Positions 1-11,660 of a stretch of 64,000 nucleotides of DNA are shown piece after piece (position 1 is the first letter of the stretch; every line of letters begins with the position of its first letter). The translations under genes and the position numbers were made by a program. The notes beneath the pieces were generated by a model. The model was not told where the DNA came from, made no database searches, and worked only from the letters and a program-made list of their open reading frames with translations. The stretch is from the NCBI RefSeq assembly GCF_002288925.2, contig NW_022098026.1:21071190-21135189 (forward strand), given 5' to 3'. Source of the DNA: Delphinapterus leucas (Eukaryota > Chordata > Mammalia > Artiodactyla > Monodontidae).

Positions 1-284
1 TTACTTATGGGTGGTTTTATGAACTTCAAACCAGGCTGGAGACCTGCCTTCAAGCAAACCCACATCAGAACCACCCACAAGAAGTATATTCCTTTTTCAA
101 GACCCTTAAAGGAAATTCCACACTCTCCCATGGGAACTTGGTCTGGTATCTAACACTCTCACCAAGGGAATTCTTTGTGTCTAACTGAAGTTTCCCAGGA
201 TGCAGCTTCTGTCCATTTCCTTTCTGTTTTTCCTTAGAGTGGAGCCATCATCTTTTTAGAGCAGTCACCCTCTATTTTCATGCT

Positions 285-400
285 TCCATTCAGCAAACAC
301 TTCGTGATGACCTCTTGTGTGCCAGGAGCTGTTTAAATCAGGAAGTATATGACATGATCTCTGTCCCCAGGGAACTCACAGTTGGCCTCGGTGATGGCAG
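285..400 (-). mobile_element. L2-like 3' end fragment, minus strand
   Basis: TTCCATTCAGCAAACACTTC, TGTGTGCCAGGAGCTGTTT and CCCCAGGGAACTCACAGTTG resemble the reversed L2 terminus. Confidence 0.55.
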
Positions 401-584
401 GTCTACAAGAACCAGAGTTTACCATGTGCAATTTGCTACACTTTCTGTGTGTGGTGGGTAGTCCCGGGCTCCAGGGAAGATTGATCCTTTCTCTTTGGGA
501 GGCAGGTACCAGAGAAGCTTCACAAAGAAGTGACATTGGAGATCTTGAAAAATGGAGAGAAAGCACAAGGACAGCAAGGACTGA

Positions 585-645
585 GGCATGAAGGGGAAAG
601 AGAGAAGGGGAAAGAGAGAAAGAGAAAGAAAGAAAGAGAGGTGAG
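585..645 (+). repeat. Purine-rich low-complexity tract (GAAA/GAGA)
   Basis: AGGGGAAAGAGAGAAGGGGA and AAGAAAGAAAGAGAGG, almost pure A and G. Confidence 0.9.
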
Positions 646-735
646 TTCACTATGATTGGAACATGAGCAGATAAGGTCTTTCTGAGAATTGTACCCCTAC
701 TCCCTTAGCCTTTAGCCTTCTGTCGTCTCTCAATA

Positions 736-960
736 AATGACAATATTAGCTAACATTTATCACTATCTTACTGGGTACCAGACACTGCTATACATGCCTT
801 AACTCACTGAATCCTCAAAACATGTGAAGGGAATACTATAATTTCATAGATGAGGAAACTGAGGATCAGGGAGGTCACACAAGTGAAGAAGTGGTGAAAC
901 TGAAATTCCAACATAGGTCTGTCTGCTTCTAGAGCCCATACGCTCTTACGGTTTCTTTTT
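736..960 (-). mobile_element. MIR SINE, minus strand
   Basis: TAGATGAGGAAACTGAGG followed by GAGGTCACACAAGTGAAGAA is the reversed MIR core. Confidence 0.8.
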
Positions 961-1799
961 AAATTTTCTTTATAGATATGCACACGTGATTTTACATAAA
1001 TGCGTAAACTTTTTTAATTGGATGGAAGTTTTTCCTTCCATTTTTGACTTGGTTCTTCAATCCCCCACATCAGCCTCCTCCCTCCTTGGAACTATATCAA
1101 CCACCTCCTTACGGCCTTTGCAGTAGTGAGCCCTTCAGAAAGTACAATTTCTGACAAACAGCTTGGTTTTACAGCGGCTGGAGTAAGAGCAGGCAGTTTT
1201 TTGATGAAAAACTTTGTTTTCTCCAAGGAGCCCTTTGCTCCCTCATCTTGGGAGAAAAGCTCCCCGCTTCTGGAGCTCTGTGCGGACACTCCTGGTTCTC
1301 TGGGCAGCCCCAGGGACTCCAGCTGCAATCTTTGGCCCAGCATCCTTGAGGACACAGCAAGGAGGCAGTCCCTGCAGAGGGCTCAGCCATGTTTTTCTGG
1401 CTGGCAATATATAATGTGCAATTTTTTTTTAATTTAACAATTTGAAAACGGTCCCTTTCCCCACCCCAATCCAGCTGCCGACGACAGAGCTTCAGGCTGT
1501 TATGGGACTGCCAGAGAAATCCCACAAGCATGTGTCTTCTTGTGGGAGAGCCAGTGTTTCTAGCGTGATCTGTTAATGCTCCAAAATAGAGAATTTTGGC
1601 ATTTTAACCCCCCTCTTGAACTTCATGAGATCTTAAAAATTCAGAGCTTGAGGAAAGAGCATGAGAACTCAAAGCAGACGGTGGGTGGGTGCTTTTAGGA
1701 CACAGAAAACATCTGACTTCCACTAGGGTCTGCTTACAGAGTGAGGCTCTCACCCAGGTCTCCCCCAGGGAGTGGGGTTGAACTGTTGCATGTCAAGAT
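960..1799. other. Intergenic, nothing recognised
   Basis: No exon, RNA gene or clear repeat seen. Open frames here on both strands overlap each other, have no recognisable motif, and are judged chance. Confidence 0.6.
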
Positions 1800-2035
1800 G
1801 ACAGTGACCTAGTCAGTTTCATTTATGGAGCACTTCCGTTATACTAAATGCCTTATGTGCATCATCTCATTTAATCCTCAGATCGATCCTATGAAATAGG
1901 TTCTGTTGGTACCCTATCCTGGAGAGGAGGAAGCCAAATATTAGGTTGGGTAACCTGTTCAAAGTCACTGAGCTAATGAGTAACAGAGCAGAAATTCAAC
2001 CCCAGTGGGCAGATGCTCTTAACTCCCACACTGTC
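1800..2035 (-). mobile_element. MIR-like SINE, minus strand
   Basis: ATCATCTCATTTAATCCTCA, then TAACCTGTTCAAAGTCACTG, then ATTCAACCCCAG follow the reversed MIR order. Confidence 0.75.
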
Positions 2036-2059
2036 CCAACTCTGGGGAAGGTTTCTGGA

Positions 2060-2345
2060 GCTCCAGCCCTCAAATGTCCTTCACTTCCCTCACCCTTTGG
2101 TGGGAGGAGGGAATCCTTGTTGTTTTTGCCTGTTTGGCAGCCAGTACCCCTTCTTCTGATAAAAGCACCTCAGTTTTTCTTTGGGGAGCCCCACCCTCAG
2201 GTTCCATGGGGTTGGGTGGGCTGACATCCATCCTTGATTCAGTGGTGAACCTGTGACCCTGGTTGGGGCTATGAGATCATCACATCCACCCAACCAAAGT
2301 GATTGGTTGGTTCAGGAACAGGCCCAGGACCTAGTGAAATCCACA
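2060..2345 (+). repeat. Old LTR-like interspersed repeat, copy A (partial)
   Basis: Shares TTTGCCTGTTTGGCAGCC, GCACCTCAGTTTTTCT, GTGGTGAACCTGTGACCCT and ATGAGATCATCA with 3640-3910. It is one of four copies of a single family in the window (others at 3640-4740, 17470-17900 reversed, 19040-19280). I do not name the family. Confidence 0.7.
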
Positions 2346-3534
2346 GTGCCAGGGCTTCATCCTGGGACAAGGTATCCAGGTCACAGCAGGTGAATTCGTC
2401 ATATCAGGGAAGCATGGTAAGTGCCGTCCCCTCGCCCCCATCCTCAAATGACTTTTTAGCATGAACTCTGTCTGCTACTCCTCTTTATTTGAGAGACCTC
2501 ATCCTTTATGTTGAGTATTTATCGGTTGAGATTCTAGTAGTTCACCTCTTAGAAAAGTTGCTTCAGAAAGCAAGCAGAAGTTCTGAAATAGTCATTGCAA
2601 TATAAAATGGGCAAGCACTGCTCCAGTGTGATCACTCCTGGAATGAGTTCAGCAAAAGAGGAGCCTTGATGCCTGAACTCACCAAGCACAGCTTTTTTTT
2701 TTTTTTTTTTTAATAATTCTGACATTTGTTCTCCATTCTGGACCAGAAGCAGCCATGACTGCTCATAAGAATAGGGAGGAATCGTGTCGTTCCGAGCCCT
2801 CTGCCCATACGCTTCCAACCCCAGTTGATACAAGTCGTCTCTTGACCATTTGGCTCATCCCGGGGGTACATTAGTGTTGAGACATTTCATCCTGGAATTC
2901 TCGTCAAGGACCCCCAATCAGTTGTGATAGAGAATGCCCATAAATCACGCCTAATCATGACATGGAATTGCATGGCATCAAGTGCTCCTTGGTTAAGAAA
3001 GGTGTTCACACACCCTGAGGGCCACACCCAGACCTGTTCAACCATCCCGCAAATGTGAGTCTGAGAAACTCCAGTGTCTTGGAGTTCAGACCTTCACCTT
3101 CATCTGGGTAGGACTACATACTTGGAGGCCCTGAAAGGGTGCGGGTGTATCTAATCAGGCTCGGATAGCCTGCTGCTACCCTTCCCCATGACGTGCTCAC
3201 AGTTTTCTTGTCTCAAGGACTTTCAGATAAAGGGATTCCACATCTCACAGGAAAACCTTCACAGGCAAGCAGGGCACTCCTGGCCCACAGGAGATAATGC
3301 TCTCACTTAGTATAGCACTTTAAAATTTTCAAGGTTTATTTCCTCCTCCAAATTTTGACCATGGCACACCCCTGATCAGAAACCCTTCAGAAGCTCTCAT
3401 GGCCTGAAAAAAAAGCAGCATGGCACACAGGGTGCTTCTCAGTATGGCCCCAGCATCTTTTCTCCAATGTTCCTTTATGTATCCTATGCCCCAGAGGCCC
3501 CCACTCTTCATTATTCTACAACAGTCTGAACCAA
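2346..3534. other. Intergenic, nothing recognised
   Basis: Contains only a T20 run at 2693-2712. It separates copies A and B of the LTR-like repeat. Confidence 0.6.
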
Positions 3535-3610
3535 CATTCATTCATTCATTTATCAATATCTATTGGGCACCTGCTCTGTCCACACCCAAGTGCAAGGTGC
3601 TGTCTCCCAC
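3535..3610 (-). mobile_element. L2-like 3' end fragment, minus strand
   Basis: CATTCATTCATTCATTTATC followed by TATTGGGCACCTGCTCTGTC is the reversed L2 3' terminus with its ATTC repeats. Confidence 0.6.
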
Positions 3611-3639
3611 TTGTGCCCCCCCGGGGTTCCCTCAGGCTC

Positions 3640-4740
3640 AAATGCTCTTCATCTTTTCCACCCCAAGGGGAATAGCTGTTTTTTGCCTGTTTGGCAGCCA
3701 TTACCCCTTCTTCTGCTAACAGCACCTCAGTTTTTCTCTGGGGAGCCACCCCTCCCTTACTCTCAGGTCCCAGGATTTTGGGTAGACTGACACCAACCTA
3801 CCCTGGATCCAGTGGTGAACCTGTGACCCTAGCCAGTCCTATGAGATCATCAAATCCACTCAGCCAAAGTAATGGGTTGATCCAGGAATGGGCCCAGGAC
3901 CTAATGAAGTCTGAGAACCAACTTCTGGATTTATTAGACTGTCGTGATGAGAGACTTTCTCTTTCTGGATTTGAAGCTGTGAGGACTGCTGGCGGCCCTC
4001 TTGTCTCCTTGTTGGGGAAGTCTGCCTACGAATTGGAAAGCCTCGAAGTGGTGCCAAGAGAGACGATACCAGCACTCCCTGTTCACAGTAGCCAAGACAT
4101 GGAGACAACCTAAAGGTCCATGACAGATGAATGGATAAAGATGTGGTACATGTATACAGTGGAATTCTACTCAGCCATAAAAAAGAATGAAATAATGCCA
4201 TTTGCAGCAACATGGACGGAACTAGAGATTATCATACTAAGTGGAGTCAGAAAGAGGAAGACAAATACCATATGATATCACTTATATGTGGGATCTGAAA
4301 TATGACACAAATGAACCTGTCTATGAAACAGAAACAGACTCACAGGCATAGAGAACAGACTTGTGGTTGCCAAAGGGGAAGGGGGTTGGGAGAGGGATGG
4401 AGTGGGAGTTTGGGGTTAGCAGATGTAAGCTATTATATATAGAATGGGTAAACAACAAGGTCCTACTGTATAGCACAGGGAACTATAGTCAATAGCCTAT
4501 GATTAACCATGATGGAAAAGAATATTAAAAACAGAAAGAATGTGTATATATATATGTATAACTGAATCACTTTGCTGTACAGCAGAAATTAGCACAACAC
4601 TGTAAATCAACTATACTTCAATCAAAAAATTAAAATAAAAAAGAATACCAGCACTCCGTGTCGAGTCCAGACGTACCTGAGCTCTTCTGTTACATAAGCC
4701 AATAAACTCTTATTTTGCTCCAAAGTTGGAATTGAATTCT
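3640..4740 (+). repeat. Old LTR-like interspersed repeat, copy B, interrupted by an L1
   Basis: The longest copy. After the part shared with copy A it continues through AAGCTGTGAGGACTGCTGGC, is interrupted by the L1 at 4082-4644, and resumes to CATAAGCCAATAAACTCTTA near 4697. That last piece carries a polyadenylation-like AATAAA close to the end, as in LTRs. Family name unresolved. Confidence 0.65.
4082..4644 (+). mobile_element. 5'-truncated LINE-1 3' end, plus strand
   Basis: ORF2 end (GGATAAAGATGTGGTACATG, ATTCTACTCAGCCATAAAAA) and 3' UTR, ending in an A-rich tail. The 16-bp duplications ATACCAGCACTCCCTG (4066-4081) and ATACCAGCACTCCGTG (4645-4660) mark it as an insertion into the LTR-like repeat at 3640-4740. 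Confidence 0.93.
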
Positions 4741-4814
4741 TTCACTTACAGCTGAAGTCCTGAGCTCTAGACAAAGCTTCAGCGTGGTTTCTGTGCAGTC
4801 CTTTCTCCCCCTTG

Positions 4815-5010
4815 ATTGTCTGATCCTTTCCCAGGAGGAAGGAGCACTGGATTTGGAGTCAGAAAACCTGACATGAAGTCTGGTTCTGCCATTTCCAAAC
4901 AACTGGACCTTGAGGTAATCACTTATGTTCTCTGAGTGTCAGTGTCCTCATCTGTAAAATGGACCTAAGAATGCTTCTAAGGTTGTTTCCATTAAATGAA
5001 ATGACACTTA
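4815..5010 (+). mobile_element. MIR SINE, plus strand
   Basis: GATTTGGAGTCAGAAAACCT, CTGGTTCTGCCATTTCC and TCCTCATCTGTAAAATGG are the forward MIR core. Confidence 0.85.
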
Positions 5011-5680
5011 CTAATGTACTTGATAAAATTGGCCATCCTCCAAAATCAATAATATAGTATTACAATGTGGATTTCTTCAATACCTTGGGAAAAGTTGGCA
5101 GTTTCTAGATGTTTGTTGCATTGTTTCATATTCATTAGTGTGTCCAGTCTACCAGTCTTGGGAAGCACCTAGGGCTGTGTGGGCTCTGCCCATTGCCCCC
5201 GTAAAGGACAGCCCTGCATATCATGTGTTTCTCCCCACTTTCGTCTCCAGTCATGGCCAAAATGAACACACCTGGGCAGACACCAAAGCCATAACTTGTC
5301 AGAGTGCAATGTCCTGTGACTCACATGGCTTGGCTTAAACACATGATGTAGGTCAATTCGATTTTTCACTCCTGTAAATTTGATCTCCAAGGGAAGTTGC
5401 CCTTAGAAGATGAGAACTCTTGATGTTGATCAGGGTACTTGAGGGATGATGCATTCCCTCTGCTGCCTGCTTCCTGCAGGAGGGAGGAGATGGGAGCCCA
5501 CCCCAGGCTCATTCCCCAAGGGCAGTGAAACTGGCGGATTACCCTTCCCTTGATAACTGCTGTGGGCAAGAGGCAAGGCAGAAGTCAAGTAGCCTAAAGG
5601 CTGACTTTGCTGGTATAAAGCCAGCATCATTGTGAGTACGCAGGAACAACGTCAGAGGCCCTAGCATCCGTTTCCACTTT
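5011..5680. other. Intergenic, nothing recognised
   Basis: Short overlapping open frames on both strands without motifs. No repeat recognised. Confidence 0.6.
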
Positions 5681-5771
5681 AGTGAGCATCAGGGTTCTCT
5701 GGGAAGCTTGCTAAAACTGAAGAATTTTGATTCAGTGGGTCTGGGACAAGGCCCCAGATTCTGTGTTTGTA
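5681..5771. mobile_element. MER5-like hAT DNA transposon fragment (left part)
   Basis: The stretch containing AAGAATTTTGATTCAGTGGG and GGCCCCAGATTCTG resembles non-autonomous MER5-type hAT-Charlie elements. It is split from its right part (7321-7390) by an L1 insertion. Confidence 0.5.
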
Positions 5772-7304
5772 TTGTTGTTGTTGTTGTTTTTATAATTTTA
5801 TTGGAGTACAGCTGGTTTACAATGTTGTGTTAGTTTCAGGTATACAGCAATGTGATTCAGTTACACATATATTCATTCTTTTTTCAGATTCTTTTCCCAT
5901 ATAGGTTATTACAGAATATTGGGTAGAGTTTCCTGTGCTATACAGTAGTCCTTGTTGGTTATCTATCTTACATATAGCACTGTGTGTATGTCAATCCCAA
6001 GCTCCTAATTTATCCCTTCCCCCCACGTTTCCCCTTTGGTAACCATAAGTTTGTTTTCAAAATCTATAAGTCTGTTTCTGTTTTGAAAATAAGTTCATTT
6101 ATATCATTTTTAATTAGATTCCACATATGAGTGATATCATATGATATTTGTCTTTCTCTGTCTGACTTACTTCTCTTGGCATGGTAATCTCTAGGTCCAT
6201 CCATGTTGCTGCAAATGGCATTATTTCATTCTTTTTATGACTGATTAATATTCCATTGTATAAATGTGCCACATCTTCTTTATCCATTCCTCTGTCGGTG
6301 GACATTTAGGTTCCTTCCATGTCTTGGCTATTGTAAATAAATGCTGCAATGAACATTGGGGTGCATGTATCTTTCGGATTATGGTTTCCTCCAGATATAT
6401 GCCCAGAAGTGGGATTGCTGGATCATATGGTAGTTCTATTTTTAGTTTTTTAAGGAACCTCCATACTGTTCTCCACAGAGGCTGTACCAATTTACATTTC
6501 CATTAACAGTGTAGGAGGGTTCCCTTTTCTCCACACCCTCTTGAGCATTTATTGTTTGTAGACGTTTTGATGATGGCCATTGTGACTGGTGTGAGGTGAG
6601 ATACCTCATGGTAGTTTTGATTTGCATTTCTCTGATAATTAGTGATGTTGAGAATCTTTTCATGTGCTTTTTGGCCATCTGTTTTTCTTCTTTGGAGAAA
6701 TGTCTATTTAGATCTTCTGCCCATTTTTTGATTGGGGTGTTTGTTTTTTTGACGTAGAGCTACATGAGCTGTTTATATATTTTGGAGATTAATCTCTTGT
6801 CAGTCACTTTGCAAATATTTTTTCCTATTCTGTGGGCTTTATGGTTTCCTTTGCTGTGCAAAAGCTTTTACGTTTAATTAGGTCCCATTTGAAAACAGCT
6901 GGAAGAATCAGGCTCCCTGACCTCAGACTACACTACAAAGCTACAGTAATCAAAACAGTATAGTACTGGCACAAAAACAGAAATATAGATCAATGGAGCA
7001 GGATAGAATGCCCAGAAATAAACCCACGTACCTATGGTCAATTAATCTATGACAAGGGAGGTAAGAATATACAATGAAGAAAAGACAGTCTCTTCCACAA
7101 ATGGCACTGGGAAAACTGGTCAGCTACACGTAAAAGGATGAAATTAGAATATCCTCTAATACCATACACAGAAATAAACTCAAAATGGATCAAAGACCTA
7201 AGTGTAAGGCTGGACACTATAAAACTCTTAGAGGAGAACATAGGCAGAACACTCTTTGACATAAATTGCAACAAGATCTTTTTCGATCCACCTCCTAGAG
7301 TAAC
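5772..7304 (-). mobile_element. 5'-truncated LINE-1 with 5' inversion (twin-priming structure)
   Basis: 5772-6890 is the L1 3' end on the minus strand (3' UTR and end of ORF2, e.g. [14 protein letters not shown] and IYTMEY remnants). 6891-7304 is an upstream ORF2 segment in plus orientation ([18 protein letters not shown], LEENIGRTLFDINCNKI). The inverted part ends about 22 nt short of where the other part begins. The whole is flanked by AGATTCTGTGTTTGTA (5756-5771) and AGACTCTGTGTTTGTA (7305-7320), so it is one insertion. Its tail is a (TTG)n run at 5771-5788. Confidence 0.9.
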
Positions 7305-7320
7305 AGACTCTGTGTTTGTA

Positions 7321-7390
7321 ATGGGCATCTGGGGTGATTGTAAGTCTGGTGGTCCTCAAACCTCATTTTGAGGTCACCTGGGGTCAAAGC
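7321..7390. mobile_element. MER5-like hAT DNA transposon fragment (right part)
   Basis: This continues the element broken at 5771: GGCATCTGGGGTGATTGTAA and GGTCCTCAAACC resemble the second half of MER5-type elements. Confidence 0.5.
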
Positions 7391-7959
7391 TGGACATGAT
7401 TGATGCTTTAATACACACATTTCCTTTTCAATTAAATATCAAAAATGTCTGGGTTCTCCTTAGGTAGCTATTAGCAACTCTCCTTGGCCTACAGATTCAT
7501 GAATGAGAAGTTTCTTCACTGTGCTGTGATTAACACAAGCATAGTAATGGAAAAATCCGTATTTACATAGACCATAAATCCAAGGGTGACTATATGATGA
7601 ACGACCTCACCAAAGTCTTCCTTAAAAACTGGAATGAACACATTCACCTTGAGAGATTAAATTTTTTAGTGACTCAATTGCCATGAACTTCCAAGAGCGC
7701 CAAGGATTCTGGCAAGATCTAAATCACCACAACTTCCTAGCTTTGGTGCTGATTAGAATCAGGGTAGCTTTTAGCCAAAGCAAAAATAGTTACAAATGCA
7801 GGCAATGAGTAAAAAAGCCACAGTTTTACCTCCTCTGTCCTGAGTAGAATTAAATAAGACTAGATGCTTATGGATCCCATCTGCAAAAGGAAAAACAGCT
7901 TAAAGGGGCAACGTGGTCTGCTGAAGAACAACATAGGATTTCAACTAGGCCTCCGAATT
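7391..7959. other. Intergenic, nothing recognised
   Basis: AT-rich unique-looking sequence between the MER5-like element and MIR fragments. Confidence 0.6.
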
Positions 7960-8300
7960 CTCATCACAGCTTTTGTGACTGATTACTTAACCTCTCTGAG
8001 CCTATTTTCCCATCTTAAAATAGGAGGGGAGGGGATAATTCCTATATGGCAGGGACATCAGGAGGATTGGGGGGGGCGGAATTCATATACCTGTATATGT
8101 ACATATATATCAAGCATTTGGCATCAAAATTTGGAAACTCCACCAATTAAACATTACAAAAGTTAATCTCTCTGAGTTTCAACTTCTTTGTCTGCAAAAT
8201 AGGGATAATCATAATCCCCACTACATAGAGTTGCTTTGAGAATTATATGAAATATCTTACATAAAGTACCTGGCAGATATCTGGGACAATTTGAGTGTCA
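7960..8300 (+). mobile_element. MIR fragments, plus strand
   Basis: Two successive pieces: TTACTTAACCTCTCTGAGCC at about 7985, and TTAATCTCTCTGAGTTTCAA with TCTGCAAAATAGGGATAAT at about 8163-8215, ending GTACCTGGCAG. Confidence 0.7.
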
Positions 8301-8319
8301 AAATAAAAGATGGTAGTAA

Positions 8320-9415
8320 AGAATTATAACAAACTGAATAAAGTAAGAATTCGCGAGTCCATGCCAATATCAATAAATAAGGCGAACAAGCAAGCTCCTC
8401 CTTACAGTTGAGAGCCAACTCATGATGGTAGAAGGAATGACTGAATTAAAATGCCACCATTTGGCAACCATAACAGTACTTGAGTCAGTCGAGAATCATC
8501 AATGGATGATTCATAACAGGATATTTGCCTAGTCTCAGAGTATCTCCTCACAAGAGACCCATTGATCACAAGGATAAAAGAGTGCCTTTACAGGGCTTCC
8601 CTGGTGGCGCAGTGGTTGAGAGTCAGCCCGCCGATGCAGGGGACACGGCTTTGTGCCCTGGTCCGGGAGGATCCCACGTGCCGCAGAGCAGCTGGGCCTG
8701 TGAGCCATGGCCGCTGAGCCTGCGCGTCTGGAACCTGTGCTCCACAACGGGAGAGGCCACACAGTGAGAGGCACCCCCCCCCCAAAAAAAGAGTGACTTT
8801 ACAGTGGAGAAAACCAGCAGACACTACCTTTTACTAGGACTAATTGACAGCATGTCTCTTCTGTGCGGCATTGAGAAGAACTCGTCATGTCTTCAGTGGA
8901 ATTCCTAAAAACAGTACATAACCTGAATCTCACCATGAGGAAGACAAACCAAACGGAGGTGTGTTCCTTTCAAAAATGTCAATGTCATGAAATAGAAGGA
9001 TTCAGGAATTGTTCCAGATGTCAAGACACGTGACAAAGGGAATGCAACACCTAATCGTGGATTTTCTTGGGCTAAAAAGAACATTACAGGGACACTTGGC
9101 AACATCTGAGTAAGGTTTATTGATTAGGTAACTAACGTATTGCATCAGTGTTAATATGATTTAGATGATTGCTTTGTGGTTTTGAGAGGCCGGATTTGTA
9201 GGCAGACTTTTTGGAAATATACACAAGTACTGAGGGATAAAGGGCATCGGATCTACAACATCTTAAATGTTAAAAGAAAAAAATGATTGATAGATAAAGT
9301 AAATAGAGCAAATGCTAACATTTGAGGTGGGGGGGGGAAGGGTGTCCAGGAATTCTTCACTATTTAAGCAACATTTTGTAAGTCTGAAATTATGTGGGTT
9401 TTTTTTTAATATCCA
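8320..9415 (+). mobile_element. Ancient LINE-1 3' UTR, plus strand, split by a SINE
   Basis: CAATATCAATAAATAAGGCG at the start, then ATGTCAATGTCATGAAATAG, GGGTGTCCAGGAATTCTTCA and TTTTGTAAGTCTGAAATTAT at the end follow the order of old L1M-type 3' UTRs. The CHR SINE at 8594-8789 interrupts it. Confidence 0.6.
8594..8789 (+). mobile_element. CHR-2-type tRNA-Glu-derived SINE
   Basis: Starts GGCTTCCCTGGTGGCGCAGT, ends in a C-run and A tail. Duplications AGAGTGCCTTTACAG (8579-8593) and AGAGTGACTTTACAG (8790-8804) flank it. Characteristic of cetaceans and relatives. Confidence 0.95.
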
Positions 9416-9441
9416 GCGCACAAAGTAACTGAGAGCAGTTT

Positions 9442-9465
9442 CTGTTGTTAATCAATTAACAACAG
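9442..9465. promoter_or_regulatory. Palindrome containing an HNF1-like double half-site
   Basis: CTGTTGTTAAT / ATTAACAACAG are 11-bp arms around CA. The centre GTTAAT-CA-ATTAAC resembles the HNF1 site but with a 2-nt rather than 1-nt spacer. Function is unsupported. Confidence 0.3.
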
Positions 9466-9479
9466 TAATGAAACCCTGG

Positions 9480-9934
9480 GTGTAGTCTAAAGAGTTTAGA
9501 AGCCAAGGGGAAAATGAGTACAAAACCAACATGAGGATTTGCTAAAGAGTGCGTTCTGGGTTTGCAGTACAAAATGTGACTCTCCATCTGCCTTCTGTGA
9601 CTCACTTTGTTTCAGTTCCTCTTGGCAGCTGTGGTCCAAGGATTGGGGTCCCTGTGTGGTCTTATAGGAAATGCAGGTTTTATGAAGCGCATCCTGCATA
9701 AGGTGGAGGCCAGTGGGGTTGACTGATGCTATGTCTCAGGCTCATATGCCTGGAAGGGACAGCAGTGTACCAAATCCTGGGTCTCCCTTCCAGCCCCAGT
9801 GAACTCCATAGAAAGGCATTTCAGGTTAAAAGTTTAGTCCTGGCCCTGTCGCTGTCAATCTGGAGGACATAAATATGTGGCAGTACTTTTAGCAGCACAA
9901 AGTTGCACACATATGCTGGGGAGCCTGGGGCTTT
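9480..9934. other. Intergenic, nothing recognised
   Basis: No motif-bearing frame or repeat seen. Confidence 0.6.
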
Positions 9935-10145
9935 GTGGTTCAGAGGGCACCTCTGGAGTCAGACAGACTGCTTCCAAAACTCAGATACACCACTCATCAG
10001 ATAGACAATTTGGGGTAGATCATGAAACCTCTATGCCTCCAATTTTCCTCATCCACAAAATGGGGGTAATAACTTTAATACAGAGCCGAACTCGCAGGGG
10101 TGGTGTTTAGTAAGTGAGATAATGCAAATGATATAGCTTTTATGC
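9935..10145 (+). mobile_element. MIR SINE, plus strand
   Basis: CTGGAGTCAGACAGACTGC, CAATTTTCCTCATCCACAAA and ATGGGGGTAATAA are in MIR order. Confidence 0.8.
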
Positions 10146-10769
10146 TCATGCATCCTGACGTATCTTCAGGTATAAACTAATGTTATTATGATGTCATTCT
10201 GAAATTATCTAGAATCAGAGCCATTCCATTAAAATATGCTGGAACTTCTTTCCTTCTCCTTTACCTGCCCTGGCCAGCCCATCTTCTGATAACACCAATC
10301 ACCAACTGCTTTTAGTGTTGATTTTCTTCTGACTTCAGTTCCTACTGGGCTCCTGGGGATGGCGGGCGGGGGCGTGGGGAGAGAACTTCTTCCTGCCTCT
10401 CTCTCTCCCATCTCAAGGTTCCAGTTCGCTAGCTGAGCCCTGGGGTTCTGGAGACTTCTGTGATTCTGCAAGAAGTTCATCTTGTGTGAGAAGTTTACCT
10501 GGAAAACATGTGGCTGAAGATGGAACTTCAGTGCTAGGCCCCCGGAACAGTGGAATATGTTTTCACTTCCGCTCTCTGCCAGGCACACGAGCCTGTGCAA
10601 ATTCTGGTCCCCACACAGAGGCAGAGGAAGAAACCTGCCTCACTCTTAGGACTGGGAGACTCTACGCTCAGGATCTCAGAATAGCACTCCCCGCCACCAA
10701 TCTGTCCACAGTGGCCTTAGCCAAACCCCAGGAACGGAGGCTTAACAGGAATGTGTCATAAGAAAGATA
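10146..10769. other. Intergenic, nothing recognised
   Basis: A 123-codon minus-strand frame at 10229-10600 has no recognisable domain and is taken as chance. Confidence 0.55.
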
Positions 10770-11660
10770 TTCCTCCAGACTCCTCTCTCCCGGGCTCCAC
10801 ACCCATATTTCTGCCTGCTTGCTGGACATCGCTAGATGACCCGCAGGCACCTCAGCCTCGGCATGTCCAAAATGACACCTCGCCCCCCTTTCTCCTATGC
10901 CCTCTGTTTTGGGTGATGTCACAAGCCAAGTTGGAAATCTCAAAATCATCCTCCCCTGAGCTGTTCCTTTAGGAAGGTCCTGTCCATTCCAAATCCCAAA
11001 CGGCCCAGACCTGATTCTCCCTCTTCATGTCACATGTTGACTTTCAGGTCTTTATGATCTCTCTCTCCCTTGGACTATTTCAGCAGCCTCCTACCTAGTT
11101 TCTCTTCTACCAGGTCCCACAAGTCTGGTCCACTCTTCACATTAAGGGCAAAGTTACCTCCGGAGTAGGAAATGTGATGATTCTCCCACCGTGGTGAAGC
11201 ATGTGCTGGCTCCCCCAGTGACTCAAGGATGGAGTGTGGACTCTCAAGTGGGCATGCAAGGCTCAGCCCATCTCTCCAGCTTCATCTTTCCCCAAATCCC
11301 CACCCTCCAGCATACCAGGCTGCTTGCTGGTTCCCTGAATCCTCCTTATTCATTCACTAGTGAGCCTTTGAACGAGGTCTTCCTTCTGTTTGGACTCTCC
11401 TTTCTCCTCCATTTTTTAACCCAGAAGATCCCTACTTACCTTTCAAACTGAGTTCAGAAGTCACCTTCTCTGGAAAGGAAGTCTCCTTGTCTCCCTCTTC
11501 TCTGCTCCCAGAGCATGTTTTCCGCGCCTTTGTTAGTATAACCCGCAAGTCTGCCTTGTCGTTGGTTGTTTCTGTGTTTATGCTGCATCCTCTTCATGAT
11601 CAAGGATTCTGTGCTGTTGACTTATGTACTCCCAGCGCTGAACTTGCCTGTCTTGGGGAA
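10770..11660 (+). mobile_element. LINE-2 (L2), plus strand
   Basis: Order fits L2: GGCACCTCAGCCTCGGCATG TCCAAAATGACACC near 10848, then GACTATTTCAGCAGCCTCCT near 11073, CCACAAGTCTGGTCCACTCT near 11117, and AGTCACCTTCTCTGGAAAGG near 11458. Diverged, non-coding. Confidence 0.7.

Noticed and set aside
333..650. 105-codon minus-strand open frame
   Set aside because: Low-complexity pyrimidine-rich coding over a GA-rich tract, overlapped by another frame, no domain.
1126..1531. Overlapping open frames of 87-120 codons on both strands
   Set aside because: Mutually overlapping, no domain, no splice context.
8594..8789. Repeated SINE copies as a CRISPR-like or tandem array
   Set aside because: Copies are dispersed retroposons with separate target duplications, not an array.
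10229..10600. 123-codon minus-strand frame
   Set aside because: No recognisable domain or homologue by eye. Adjacent to L2.
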